Shown here one piece after another: positions 26,555-35,612 of a DNA stretch of 64,000 nucleotides; position 1 is the first letter of the stretch, and each line of letters opens with the position of its first letter. A program made the translations under genes and the position numbers. The notes under the pieces were generated by a model, which saw nothing but the letters and a program-made list of their open reading frames with translations, was not told where the DNA came from and did not search any database. The stretch is from contig NZ_CP007139.1 in NCBI RefSeq assembly GCF_000724625.1, forward strand, positions 992,001 through 1,056,000, given 5' to 3'. This stretch comes from Fimbriimonas ginsengisoli Gsoil 348 (GTDB lineage: Bacteria; Armatimonadota; Fimbriimonadia; Fimbriimonadales; Fimbriimonadaceae).

Positions 26555-27475
26555 TTAGAGGCGGCCGCGCAGCTTCAGTATCCGCTTCTGGATGGATCGG
26601 GCGAATTTATGCGCGCTCGACATGTGGCCGAATCCGTGGGTTGCCTCGTACTCTTCTAGCTCGGCGAGACGGCGCAACTGCCGCCAGTATTTGACGAAGT
26701 AGATGTAGCGCGAGGCGTGGAAGATGTAGGGGCGGACGAATCGGACGTCGTAGCGGCGGCAGGTGAATTCGCAGGTGTTCGTCTCGACATCCAGCCGGAG
26801 AGGTCCGATGAGGCCGACGGCCGAGTTTTGGAAATCCATTTCGTCCGGGATCAGGTGCCCTTGTCCGGTCTGGGCCATCGCCAGCGCAATGCACGGCTCG
26901 TCGGGGATGAGAGGGTCGTCGCGCTGAAAGCCGAGCTCTTTCGCCCGCCTTCCGTACTCTCGGCACGTTTCGATGAACGACTGGCACTCGGGCGTGCGCT
27001 CGTAGTAGATCATGCCGCCGTTGAACTGAGGCAGGTTCGGTACGCCGTGCCGCCGGCACGCCTCTTCTACGCTGCCGTACCAATCGCCAGCCGTGATCCT
27101 TTCCCCCTGTACGCACAGGCCGCGCCCTTGGCAATAGGTGAAGATGGGATCCAGGCGCCGGAAGACGAGGCTGTCGCTGTCGATAAAGAGAACCTGATCG
27201 GCGTCGGTTCGCTCCAGCGCGGTCAGCTTGGAGAAGAAGATCCAGTTCAGCGGGTCCTCGGGGGCGATTACTTCGTCGAACGACTTCTCCCAGGGAAAGT
27301 CGAGCTGGTCGGTAATCACAACCCGCCGGGTGGAGTCGCCGATGAGCTTGAGCGACCTTCCGAGGCCGAGCGCGCACTCGGCGAACTTCGGCTTGCCGAC
27401 GGCAAGGGTGTAAACGATTCGCTTCTTCTCGGCGCTAAGCTCCATCGGCGGCGGCGTTAGCCTACTCTCTTTCAC
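26555..27475 (-). CDS. Glycosyltransferase-like protein (GT-A fold)
   Basis: Protein of 306 aa resembling nucleotide-sugar transferases. It has an N-terminal Rossmann-like part (RIVYTLAVGKPKFAECALGL), a metal-binding DxD motif in QVLFIDSDSLVF and PQFNGGMIYYERTPEC in the acceptor region. The GT8-like arrangement suggests transfer of a hexose to a glycan or protein, but donor and acceptor are unknown. The start is GTG at 27475; an ATG at 27445 is an alternative without a ribosome site. Divergent from the M23 peptidase gene. Confidence 0.75.
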   Translation of the reverse strand: MKESRLTPPPMELSAEKKRIVYTLAVGKPKFAECALGLGRSLKLIGDSTRRVVITDQLDFPWEKSFDEVIAPEDPLNWIFFSKLTALERTDADQVLFIDSDSLVFRRLDPIFTYCQGRGLCVQGERITAGDWYGSVEEACRRHGVPNLPQFNGGMIYYERTPECQSFIETCREYGRRAKELGFQRDDPLIPDEPCIALAMAQTGQGHLIPDEMDFQNSAVGLIGPLRLDVETNTCEFTCRRYDVRFVRPYIFHASRYIYFVKYWRQLRRLAELEEYEATHGFGHMSSAHKFARSIQKRILKLRGRL

Positions 27476-27513
27476 TTATCCGATGGGTGTGATTCCCCCG
27501 CGCGGGCCTCTCT

Positions 27514-27552
27514 CCTTTATCTATTATCGCGAATCGCGATAATAGATAAAGG
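27514..27552. promoter_or_regulatory. 39-bp near-perfect palindrome between divergent genes
   Basis: Nineteen perfectly paired bases on each side of one central A (27514-27532 and 27534-27552), AT-rich except for the CGCGA/TCGCG centre. It lies upstream of both the glycosyltransferase (minus) and the M23 peptidase (plus), so an operator or a 5'-UTR hairpin is more likely than a terminator. Confidence 0.7.
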
Positions 27553-27663
27553 GTCGGGCTGGCTTAACTTTCTGAACTTAACGGGAGCGATTTCTCCTAC
27601 TTATGCAGTTCTTCTTGGAGAGGCGCCATATATGAAGCACGGTCCAGCCCTCCGGAGATTCGT

Positions 27664-28533
27664 TTGATCCTGACCATGCTTTTGGCCCTTGGCGCCCCGC
27701 AGCATCCCGAGTGGGGTCCCGAGCCGCCGGTGGCGCCCTATGGGCGCGAACCGTTGCCTCCTCAGAAAGTGCGGATTCCAATGATCTTTCCGGTTCTCGG
27801 CGTTTCCCGATGGAACGACGGGTACGGCGAGAATCGGGGGCGGTTCCTCCATACCGGGATCGACATTCGGGCTCCCAAGATGACCCCGATCGTGGCGCCG
27901 ATCTCCGGCACGATCGGAATGAAACGGGAGTCGTTCTGGATCTACGGCGACAACGGGTGGGTGGTGCTCGGCACTCACCTAAACGACGATAACGTGGGCC
28001 GCCACGACCACAGGGCGACGCGCGACCTCATGTTCGCACCCGACCTAAGCCCGGGGCAGCACGTTCAAGCCGGACGATTTCTCGGCTATGTCGGTGAGAG
28101 CGGCGACGCCACCGCTCCTCATCTCCACTTCGAGTTGTACGCGCCCGGAAGCGGGCCCACAAGAAGCCGCATCCGCGATCCGTATCCGTCGCTAAAAGCG
28201 GCCAAAGTGATTGGCGAGCCGCTCGTTTGGGTGCCAAACCCGGGCGAGCATCCGAGAAAGGGAGAGATTCGGTTCCAAGGGTGCGTCCGGCGCACGGAGC
28301 CGGGCAAAGGATTACTCACTCTCCTTCTGGTGGCGGAGCAAAACGACGCGGGCGTCGTGCGGCCGGTCTCCAAGGTTCGATACGCCCGTTTCAACTTGGC
28401 TCCATCCGTCGCGCAACAGGCAGGCGGCTGGGAAGGTCTGGAGGTCGTGTCCGAAACGAAAGCGATCGCGGTTTATGCCAGGCGAAAAGCGGGATCGACC
28501 GATTTCGTGGCGCGACGAATTTCGATGGACTGA
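27664..28533 (+). CDS. M23-family metallopeptidase (LytM-like)
   Basis: Peptidoglycan endopeptidase-type protein, 289 aa. The zinc ligands appear as HTGIDIRAP and HLHFEL, with GYVGESGDATAPHLHF as the family block. The TTG start at 27664 has GGAG 6 nt upstream and yields a short hydrophobic N-terminus (MILTMLLALGA), so export is likely. About 90 extra residues follow the catalytic domain and end at SMD. Target bonds in the wall are not known. Confidence 0.85.
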   Translation: MILTMLLALGAPQHPEWGPEPPVAPYGREPLPPQKVRIPMIFPVLGVSRWNDGYGENRGRFLHTGIDIRAPKMTPIVAPISGTIGMKRESFWIYGDNGWVVLGTHLNDDNVGRHDHRATRDLMFAPDLSPGQHVQAGRFLGYVGESGDATAPHLHFELYAPGSGPTRSRIRDPYPSLKAAKVIGEPLVWVPNPGEHPRKGEIRFQGCVRRTEPGKGLLTLLLVAEQNDAGVVRPVSKVRYARFNLAPSVAQQAGGWEGLEVVSETKAIAVYARRKAGSTDFVARRISMD

Positions 28534-28650
28534 CCCCAATAACTTCATAAATGTCACATTTAGGCGCGATTGGGTCAACTAATCATGAAAACAATATGAA
28601 GTTTTCGCTTCCGGTGATCTTCACGCCCGGCAGACCAAGTCCTCGCAGTC

Positions 28651-30213
28651 ATGAACCACGAGAAGTTGCGTTTGATCGGGTTGGGAGCGCTCCTGCTTCT
28701 TTCCCTCGGCTGCGGCGGCGGAGGTGGGTCGAATCAAGGAAATCCCACCACTCCGGTCGCCGTCTCCATTAGCCCCACGGCGACGACCATCGCGCCGAGC
28801 GGAACGAAGACGTTCGTCGCCACGGTCACGGGAACTGAGAACACGGCGGTCACCTGGACCGCCACCTCGGGCACCGTTACCAGCGCGGGCCTGTACACCG
28901 CACCGACGACGACCGGCGCCTACACCGTCCGTGCGACCAGCGTCGCCGATACCACCAAATACGCGGAGGCAAAGGTGACCGTCGCCAGCCCCGGCGATAT
29001 CAGAGTCACCGTCTCCCCGGCCACGACCACCCTCGGTCTCGGACAAAGCAAGAGCTTCAAAGCGACGGTGACCGGTACCGAAGACACGTCGGTCACGTGG
29101 GAAGCCTCTGCGGGGCGGATTACCACGACCGGATTCTTCACGGCTCCGACAACCGCCGGAATTTACACGATTACGGCGCGCAGCACCGTAAACCCGGCCG
29201 CGTCCGGAACCGCTACGGTAACGGTTTCGGGATCGGGGCTCACGGTTATCGTCACGCCGCAAAACGCGACGCTGGGAACCCGGGAATCCGCCGCCTTCAC
29301 CGCAACCGTCACCAATGCCACCAACAAGAGCGTGACATGGACGGCGACCGGGGGAACGATCGACTCCTCCGGCAGCTTTACGGCGCCGGACACCGCAGGC
29401 ACCTATACGGTGACCGCCACCAGCGTCGAGGACCCGACGAAATCCGCCTCCGTTAGCGTCAAAGTGAACCAAGTAGCGGTCTCCGTGTCGCCAGATGGGA
29501 TCACCCTTGTCACCGGAACCCAGGCCGCGTATCGGGCGACGGTCACCGGGGCCAAGAACAGTTCCGTGACGTGGCAAACCAATGGTGGTTCGATCACTTC
29601 CGCCGGCGTTTACACGGCGCCTTCCACCGCCGGAACCTACACGATCCGGGCGACCAGCGTCGTGGATAGCCGCGCCACCGCCGCGGTTAGCGTGATCGTG
29701 GTAGAGCCGTCCGGCTTCTTCTACGACTTCCAATCGGGAGTTCCGGCGGCATGGACGCCGACGACCTGGGACACCGCGCCCGGTGGGCAGAAATTCCTTG
29801 GGCGGCTCGCGGGAACCAACTCCGCAACCCTGACCCTTTCGGGACTTACGAGCCACACAAAGCTGCGGATCTCGTTCGATCTCTACGTCATCGGCGACTG
29901 GGAAAACGAAAAGCTGGGAGTGTCGCTCGGCGGGACGTCTTTCTTCTCGCAAGGGTTCTCCAACGTGAAGGACATCACCCAAACCTATCCCGACGGTGGT
30001 ACGAACGCTCCGGGAACGGGACGGATCACTGCGGACAGCCTCGGCTACCCGTTCGCTGGCACGATCCTTTACAAGGACACGACCTATCACATCACCCAGA
30101 CGATCGACCACACCGCAACCACCGCCCAGTTCCTGTTCTCGGCCGCGCTCACGCGGACGCTGGCGGATCAAAGCTGGGGCCTCGACAACGTTCGAGTGGA
30201 GGCTTTGCCCTAG
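28651..30213 (+). CDS. Lipoprotein with four Ig-like (BIG2-type) repeats
   Basis: Surface lipoprotein of 520 aa. Lipobox LSLGC is followed by a Gly-rich spacer and then four repeats of about 85 residues (about 35-355), each with the pattern VTWTA...GTYTVTATS. The C-terminal 160 residues form a separate beta-rich domain with FFYDFQSG, a lectin/concanavalin-like layout and WGLDNVRVEAL at the end. The role is probably adhesion or carbohydrate contact. Translation starts at ATG 28651, which places the signal at the N-terminus. Confidence 0.85.
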   Translation: MNHEKLRLIGLGALLLLSLGCGGGGGSNQGNPTTPVAVSISPTATTIAPSGTKTFVATVTGTENTAVTWTATSGTVTSAGLYTAPTTTGAYTVRATSVADTTKYAEAKVTVASPGDIRVTVSPATTTLGLGQSKSFKATVTGTEDTSVTWEASAGRITTTGFFTAPTTAGIYTITARSTVNPAASGTATVTVSGSGLTVIVTPQNATLGTRESAAFTATVTNATNKSVTWTATGGTIDSSGSFTAPDTAGTYTVTATSVEDPTKSASVSVKVNQVAVSVSPDGITLVTGTQAAYRATVTGAKNSSVTWQTNGGSITSAGVYTAPSTAGTYTIRATSVVDSRATAAVSVIVVEPSGFFYDFQSGVPAAWTPTTWDTAPGGQKFLGRLAGTNSATLTLSGLTSHTKLRISFDLYVIGDWENEKLGVSLGGTSFFSQGFSNVKDITQTYPDGGTNAPGTGRITADSLGYPFAGTILYKDTTYHITQTIDHTATTAQFLFSAALTRTLADQSWGLDNVRVEALP

Positions 30214-30321
30214 CGACCTTCGTTCCACTCCCCAAATTAACCGTGTCTTCGCCTTAGAGCGGGCGATTTAGATTCAAAACTGGCCACCGGAAAAGGCCCA
30301 AACCGGATGAGAGGACTCGAA

Positions 30322-31122
30322 ATGAAAACCAACCGACTGATCATCGCCACCCTGTTTGCCACCCTCACGGCGGGCGCGTTGGCCCAAGGCTTTCCTGGGG
30401 GTCCGCCCCAGGGCGGTCCTCCCCAGGGAGGTCTCGTTCGGGGCGGACCGGGCGGCCGGCTGCTCGGGGGGCCGGGAGGCGGGGTGAGCCTGGACATGCT
30501 CGTAGGGCGCCCCGACGTTCAAGCCGACCTTCAACTTTCCGACGACCAAAAGGAGCAGTTGGCCATGCTCCGCGAATCGATGCGTCCGCCAGGAGGCGGA
30601 CCGGACAGCGGTCCTGGCGGCGGTCCCGGTGGCCCTCCGGGAGGTGGCGGATTCGGTGGTCCGCCTCCCGGCGGACCGGGCGGATTTGGCGGGCCGGGCG
30701 GCCCCGACTCGGAGGAGGGCCGCAAGGCTTTCGAAGAGATGCGCAAGAAGAATAGCGCCGCGATCAAGAAGATCCTCTCCGCCGCCCAGTTGGCGCGACT
30801 CAAGGGGATCGCTATCCAGATCGCCGGCTACGCCGCAGTCAACGATGCCGATATTCAGACGGATGTCGCTTTGACGGACGCCCAGAAGGCGAAAATCAAA
30901 GCGCTCAACCAGAGGGCGGAAGAGGGGAAGCGAGCCATCTTCGAGAAAGTGCGGAACGAAGAAATCGACCCACGGGAAGTTCCGAGCTTTATGAAAAGGA
31001 ATCAGCAAATACTAAGCGACGAAATCGCCAAGGTGCTGACCGACGACCAGAAGGCAAAGCTGAAATCGATGGAAGGCAAGCACTTTCAGCCCGACGAGCC
31101 TCGCCGGGGAGGTGGTCGATAG
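30322..31122 (+). CDS. Exported Gly/Pro-rich protein with Spy/CpxP-like helical part
   Basis: Protein of 266 aa. A signal peptide (about 1-21, ending GALAQ) leads into Gly-Gly-Pro repeats. A helical segment with LSDDQKEQLAMLRESM follows, then a second Gly/Pro-rich block, then a longer helical part containing LTDAQKAKIKALNQ and LTDDQKAKLKSM. These DDQK helices resemble LTxxQ-type periplasmic chaperones such as Spy, but homology is not certain. The ATG at 30322 has GAGAGG upstream. Function unknown. Confidence 0.75.
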   Translation: MKTNRLIIATLFATLTAGALAQGFPGGPPQGGPPQGGLVRGGPGGRLLGGPGGGVSLDMLVGRPDVQADLQLSDDQKEQLAMLRESMRPPGGGPDSGPGGGPGGPPGGGGFGGPPPGGPGGFGGPGGPDSEEGRKAFEEMRKKNSAAIKKILSAAQLARLKGIAIQIAGYAAVNDADIQTDVALTDAQKAKIKALNQRAEEGKRAIFEKVRNEEIDPREVPSFMKRNQQILSDEIAKVLTDDQKAKLKSMEGKHFQPDEPRRGGGR

Positions 31123-31156
31123 CGATAGCCACTTAAGCAAATAAGCCTCTAACCGG

Positions 31157-31188
31157 TACATGCCTATTCAGCCCCGAATAGGCATGTA
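31157..31188. terminator. 13-bp stem-loop after the Gly/Pro-rich gene
   Basis: A perfect 13-bp stem (31157-31169 with 31176-31188) and a 6-nt loop, followed by a short T-rich stretch. It is placed between convergent genes and is probably a shared terminator. Confidence 0.75.
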
Positions 31189-31323
31189 TTCATTGGGATT
31201 CGAGGAGGCTATCTTCGCGGCGAGCGGCCACCGGCTCGTCGTCGTTGTCATCCAGTTTGTGATCAACCATGTCCCCATGATCGGTTTTGGAGATGAAGGA
31301 GGAATGAAGACGTTTTCTTGGTT

Positions 31324-32736
31324 CTATTCCGTTGGACGAAGGTTCGAGGGGATGGGGAGACCGAGGGCTCCTTGGATCTTTACCTTGGTGGCAGTTAGCC
31401 CCCTGACGTCATCGAGCGCGAATGGCGGTCGGTAATCCTTCTTCTCGAGGGTCGCGGAGAAGTCCGCGATTTTGAGGCCTCGGACGTGCCGCGCGTAGAG
31501 AGCCCATGAGGGCAGCTCTCCAAACATGGTGAACTCCGGATATTCCTTGACTCGCTCCGGAACCTTGGCGATCGTGGTTTTGGCGATTTCCGGCGTGCCC
31601 CCTCCCGCGAAGCGGACGTGGATCCGCTCCAGACGTACATCCTCAATCGGGGCCTGTTTGAGTCCCACGATCGATGACGGACAGAGATTGTGCGCTTCGG
31701 AGAATTGAGGGCCTTTGAACGGATATCCCATGTCCGGACGCCCGGCGGGGATCTGAACGTCGAAGTCGCGCAGCACCACGTGCCTCACTCTTCCGGGCGG
31801 CGCGCTCAAGGTGCGGTGGCCAAGACGAATAAAAAAGGCGTTGCCAGTGTGGACGGCTTTGATGTTCGAGACGACCACATCTTCTAGCGCGCCGCCGTCT
31901 ACCGACTCCAGCGCGAGGCATGAGCGGAACGTGTCGTGAATCCGAATGTTCCGCACCCGAATGTGGCGGAAACCGCCGTGGCTGGCGGTGCCGAACTTGA
32001 TTGCGCTGGCGCTGCTTCGCACCCGGCAGTTCTCGATCGTTACGTTCTCGCAAGCGGATTTCGGATCGTCGGATTTGAGGCAGATGCCGTCGTCGCCGGT
32101 GTCGACGTCACAGTTGGCGATCCGTACGTTCCGGCAATCGACCACGTCGATCCCGTCGTTGTTCCAGTAGCTCTTGCTGTCGACCGTGACTCCCTCGATG
32201 GTAAGACCTGAGCAGTTGTGGTAGGTCTGCACCCAGCAGGTGGCGTTCTTCAGCGTCACGTTTTTGACCCGGACGTTGCGGCAGCCGCTCATCTCGATGA
32301 TCTGGGGCCGTTCGGTCTCGGACGGCCGCCACCCCTTGGGCGGAATCTTGATCTCCCCCGTCTCCACCATGTGGAGAACGTCTTTCGCCACTTCCGCCCC
32401 TTGTCCGTCGATCGTCCCCTTGCCGGTGATCGCGACATCCTCCAAATCCTTGGCGATCAGCAGCGAGTACCAAACCCCTTTCTCGTAGTCGTGCCGACGC
32501 GGGCTGCCAAGCAAAACCGCGCCTTCCGCGAGCCGCAGCTCGACGTGCGACCGGAGGTGCAATGAGCCGGTGAGATACCGTCCGGCAGGAACGAGAACCA
32601 CCCCCTTCCCGGCCTCATCGATCGCCCGCTGGATCGCCCTCGTACAAACCGTCACCCCATCACCTACCGCGCCGAATTTCCGGATGTCGACCGAGTCAGA
32701 ACCGGTAAGGATCAAGGCGGATAAGAGCGAAAGCAT
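31324..32736 (-). CDS. Glycoside hydrolase family 28 (polygalacturonase-like)
   Basis: Right-handed beta-helix enzyme acting on pectin-type polysaccharides; 470 aa. After a short signal-like start comes VDIRKFGAVGDGVTVCTRAIQRAI, the usual GH28 beginning. Catalytic aspartates are in NNDGIDVV and TGDDGICLKS; the later HGG and IKF positions replace the canonical GHG and RIK motifs in a modified form, so activity could be on an unusual galacturonan or be exo-acting. Monocistronic, probably exported. Confidence 0.88.
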   Translation of the reverse strand: MLSLLSALILTGSDSVDIRKFGAVGDGVTVCTRAIQRAIDEAGKGVVLVPAGRYLTGSLHLRSHVELRLAEGAVLLGSPRRHDYEKGVWYSLLIAKDLEDVAITGKGTIDGQGAEVAKDVLHMVETGEIKIPPKGWRPSETERPQIIEMSGCRNVRVKNVTLKNATCWVQTYHNCSGLTIEGVTVDSKSYWNNDGIDVVDCRNVRIANCDVDTGDDGICLKSDDPKSACENVTIENCRVRSSASAIKFGTASHGGFRHIRVRNIRIHDTFRSCLALESVDGGALEDVVVSNIKAVHTGNAFFIRLGHRTLSAPPGRVRHVVLRDFDVQIPAGRPDMGYPFKGPQFSEAHNLCPSSIVGLKQAPIEDVRLERIHVRFAGGGTPEIAKTTIAKVPERVKEYPEFTMFGELPSWALYARHVRGLKIADFSATLEKKDYRPPFALDDVRGLTATKVKIQGALGLPIPSNLRPTE

Positions 32737-32765
32737 GGGGTCCAGGATAACTGGTCGCGTCTAGA

Positions 32766-33359
32766 TCAAGATCGTTCGGCGGCGTCGACGATCTCCTTCA
32801 TGGTCCTTTTGAATTCCGGATGTCCTTTCGCCAGATCCTGCAGAGTGTAAACGTCGTCGCGATACAGCCGCTTTGCGTGGTGACCTCGGACATAGAGGTA
32901 GGTGATCCCCTCCACCGCGGCTTGGCGAATCGCCTTTCGATCTGCGTTGTAGGACCACGCCACCCGTCGGCCTTTCAGCCACCAGACGCCGTTCACCAAT
33001 CCCAGCGACGCCAACACGGCGGCCATCGAGAACGCACGACTTTGCTTCCCAACAAAGCCAACGCCAAGAAGGGCGACCACGAAAAACGTAGCGAACCAAA
33101 AGATGAAAGCTGGCTCCTGGTAGCCCATTCGCGCTTTCAGTTGCTCTCTCACGATTCGCAAGATCGCGGTGATCCCGCGACCGTGCTGGGAGTGGCGGCA
33201 GGTCTCGATCGACCGCAGCACCTCGGAGATATCTTTGACCACCAACGGGTCGCGGCGGCGTGGACGCGGCGAAGTGATGTCCACCGACGACGTCGTCTCC
33301 ACCGGCGCCGCGGTGTCGACGGTAACGGAGCTTGGTTTCGGCTTAGCATCGTCTGGCAT
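32766..33359 (-). CDS. Hypothetical membrane protein
   Basis: Protein of 197 aa, no known family. A Pro/Thr-rich disordered N-terminus (1-40) precedes a charged helical region and two membrane segments at about 85-105 and 112-128. A basic C-terminal region follows with HAKRLYRDDVYTLQDLAKGH. It starts 11 nt after the lipoprotein gene encoded upstream on the same strand and may share its transcript. Confidence 0.7.
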   Translation of the reverse strand: MPDDAKPKPSSVTVDTAAPVETTSSVDITSPRPRRRDPLVVKDISEVLRSIETCRHSQHGRGITAILRIVREQLKARMGYQEPAFIFWFATFFVVALLGVGFVGKQSRAFSMAAVLASLGLVNGVWWLKGRRVAWSYNADRKAIRQAAVEGITYLYVRGHHAKRLYRDDVYTLQDLAKGHPEFKRTMKEIVDAAERS

Positions 33360-33370
33360 AACCGCTCAGG

Positions 33371-33766
33371 TCACGGCTTGGTGGAGTTTCGGGAGAGGAC
33401 CAAACCTGGCCCCTTGGGCATCACCAGCGTCAAGGAATCGGAGTCGTCCCACTTCATCGGCACCCGGGAGGGCTGCTTCAAACTCGGTTCAAGTTTCGCA
33501 CGGAGGGCGACGTTGGCGCCGTCTACGGTCGACTTTGTGGGCGTCATTGCGAGCCGGTCTCCGTCGATCTTGTAGATTCCCTCCACATCGGCCGTGACCC
33601 CGCTCCGCGTGGTGCGCATCGTGAACTTTCCATCGGGAAAGAAGTGATATTCGCTCATCGTGCCCAGCGATCCGGACCGCCATGAGCCAACGATGCTCGA
33701 CGAATCTCTGGCACAGCCTACGCCGAGTAACGCCGCGCTCAACATCAGCCACGTCCAAGGCTTCAT
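33371..33766 (-). CDS. Small hypothetical lipoprotein
   Basis: Protein of 131 aa with signal and lipobox LLGVGC near residue 19. The mature part (IVGSWRSGSLGTMSEYHFFPDGKFTM) has the pattern of small beta-barrel or lipocalin-like proteins that begin with a GxW motif. The frame is open to 33859; the ATG at 33766 gives the signal peptide. Function unknown. Confidence 0.75.
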   Translation of the reverse strand: MKPWTWLMLSAALLGVGCARDSSSIVGSWRSGSLGTMSEYHFFPDGKFTMRTTRSGVTADVEGIYKIDGDRLAMTPTKSTVDGANVALRAKLEPSLKQPSRVPMKWDDSDSLTLVMPKGPGLVLSRNSTKP

Positions 33767-33797
33767 TGCCTTAGTATGGTTGGACAAGCGAGGCGGA

Positions 33798-35504
33798 CTA
33801 ATCGCCAAACGGCCAGGCGCCGTCGTCACCCATCCAGGCGAATTCGGTCTCCTTCCCACGCAACCGCCACCGGCGCGGACAGTCGGTCTCCATCCAGTCG
33901 AGCGGTTCCCCGATGACTTGCGGCTTCGCCGCGAACTCGAACGCCTTCTTCAGCGCCACCCGGTGATGCGGCTCGACGATCTCGGGCTCGACGGCGACGA
34001 ACAGCGCGGTTCCGCTTTCCGAGACCAAGCGCAGCCACTGCTCCACGAGGCGCCAAGGCACCGCCTTGGTGATGGCGACGATATCGGGGTCGACTTCGTA
34101 GAACGCGCGGTGCTGGGCGGCTCGAAAGGCGAGCGTGTTCACTCCCATCCTCCGGTTTCGGTTCCAGCTCCGTCCACTGGTATCGTCGCCAGTGCGCTGC
34201 ACTTCGTGGAAACCGGTCGCGAGGTGGCTGACGGTGTTGCACCCGATTAGGCGCGCGTCTCCGGCCGCCTCGCGGATAGTGCGGTAAAGGTCGGTGAACG
34301 CCTCGGCGTTCGTCTTGGAGCGATCATGAAGATGCCAACCGTCACGCGTCGGCGAGGCGCCCATCTCGAAACCCCACATGCCGAGAAGGTCCCAGGTCGT
34401 GAAGTCGTGTTTGACCATCTCATAGCCCCAGCCAACAAGGCGGCGGATGTGCGAGGCGACGTGTTCGCGCACCTCAGGGATGGTTGGATCGAGGTAGCGG
34501 GAGTTGCGCGCCGATCGCCACGACTGAGGAGTATCGGGAAGCGGAGTAAGGGGGCGGAACCAGATGCCGGGGCGGACCCCAAGCCCCTTCAGCCTCGCGG
34601 CGAATGTGGCCATATCGCCGAAGCGAGGGTTACCAACCCAAGGGCCGTGGCCGAAATTTCCCTGGAAAGGTCCTTCCGCCCAGCCTTCGTCGATGACGGA
34701 GTACGGCCGGTTGTCCTTATCCGGAGAGAGCTCGGAGATGAGGCCGCTCACGCCGGCGATTAGCTCGGCGCTGTTGTTCCCGTAGGCGTAGTTCCAGTCG
34801 TTGGTGCCGTACACCGGCTTTTCGGGCAGGCGCGGGTGAAGGCACATCTGCCGGCAGAACGCTTGGGTTGCGGCGAACGGGCTCTCGCCGCTTCGCCCTT
34901 CGCGGCACACGATCTCCGCGACTTCGAGCGTGTGAGGCCCAAGCTCGACCGGGGCGCCGCCGCTTCGAACGTCGGCCCATAGGGAGACGCCCTGGGCGTC
35001 GGCATTCCAGAAGCACATCGCGGCCGGGCCGGTACGAACGCCGTAGCCGTGAGTGCGATGGCCGTCGAACGCCATGAAGTACCAGGGCATCGTGCGGCCG
35101 GGAACCTCGCCTCGCCACTCGAGGTCCCCGTACGATCGCTCCCAGTGGTCGCCTAAATAGCGTTTCACCGATCGCATATCGCCGTGCCACCGAACATGAA
35201 TCCGGCAAACGTTGTCCTTGCTTCGCAGGGAGAGCCGAACGTGATTGCCATGGACGGCGATCTCCACTTCAACGCCGTTCCCTTCCCAGACCCCTTCACG
35301 AGTCTTCTCGATCTTGATCTCGTGGTTGTCCACCCCAAACGTCCGAACCAGGTCGGGAGGGCGGAGGAGGGTCACGAACGAGGGAGCAGCTTCCACAGCG
35401 TGGGAGAGTACACGAGTCGGGCCACCGACGAGTCCGGCCAACGCCGCCCCTTTCAAAAGATCGCGGCGACTCGCGCCAGCTTGTTTGAGTTGATCGTTTT
35501 CCAT
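33798..35504 (-). CDS. Alpha-galactosidase-like glycoside hydrolase (clan GH-D), Tat-exported
   Basis: Enzyme of 568 aa. A Tat signal (SRRDLLKGAALAGLVGG) is followed by a beta-sandwich region and a TIM barrel. The likely nucleophile Asp is in MVKHDFTTWDLLG; an acid/base candidate is in RTGDDTSGRS. NDWNYAYGNNS and VIDEGWAEG resemble GH36/GH27 barrel strands. It most likely releases terminal alpha-galactose or a related sugar outside the cytoplasm; exact specificity is not determinable. The start at 35504 is set by the Tat motif; the frame is open to 35609. Confidence 0.8.
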   Translation of the reverse strand: MENDQLKQAGASRRDLLKGAALAGLVGGPTRVLSHAVEAAPSFVTLLRPPDLVRTFGVDNHEIKIEKTREGVWEGNGVEVEIAVHGNHVRLSLRSKDNVCRIHVRWHGDMRSVKRYLGDHWERSYGDLEWRGEVPGRTMPWYFMAFDGHRTHGYGVRTGPAAMCFWNADAQGVSLWADVRSGGAPVELGPHTLEVAEIVCREGRSGESPFAATQAFCRQMCLHPRLPEKPVYGTNDWNYAYGNNSAELIAGVSGLISELSPDKDNRPYSVIDEGWAEGPFQGNFGHGPWVGNPRFGDMATFAARLKGLGVRPGIWFRPLTPLPDTPQSWRSARNSRYLDPTIPEVREHVASHIRRLVGWGYEMVKHDFTTWDLLGMWGFEMGASPTRDGWHLHDRSKTNAEAFTDLYRTIREAAGDARLIGCNTVSHLATGFHEVQRTGDDTSGRSWNRNRRMGVNTLAFRAAQHRAFYEVDPDIVAITKAVPWRLVEQWLRLVSESGTALFVAVEPEIVEPHHRVALKKAFEFAAKPQVIGEPLDWMETDCPRRWRLRGKETEFAWMGDDGAWPFGD

Positions 35505-35612
35505 TTGGACCGCGGCTCTATCGCTCCAACATGACCTGATTCTGGTGACGCGTGACCCACATTTCCGGAGATTCCCGCAACTGATGAGACAGGAGCCTTG
35601 ACGAGCCAATGA

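Noticed and set aside
28621-30228. 535-aa open frame on the minus strand
   Set aside because: It is antisense to the Ig-repeat lipoprotein. The Gly/Arg-rich translation reflects the repeats on the other strand.
31160-31435. 91-aa plus-strand ORF
   Set aside because: It starts inside the terminator hairpin and runs into the antisense of the GH28 gene; no ribosome site or domain.
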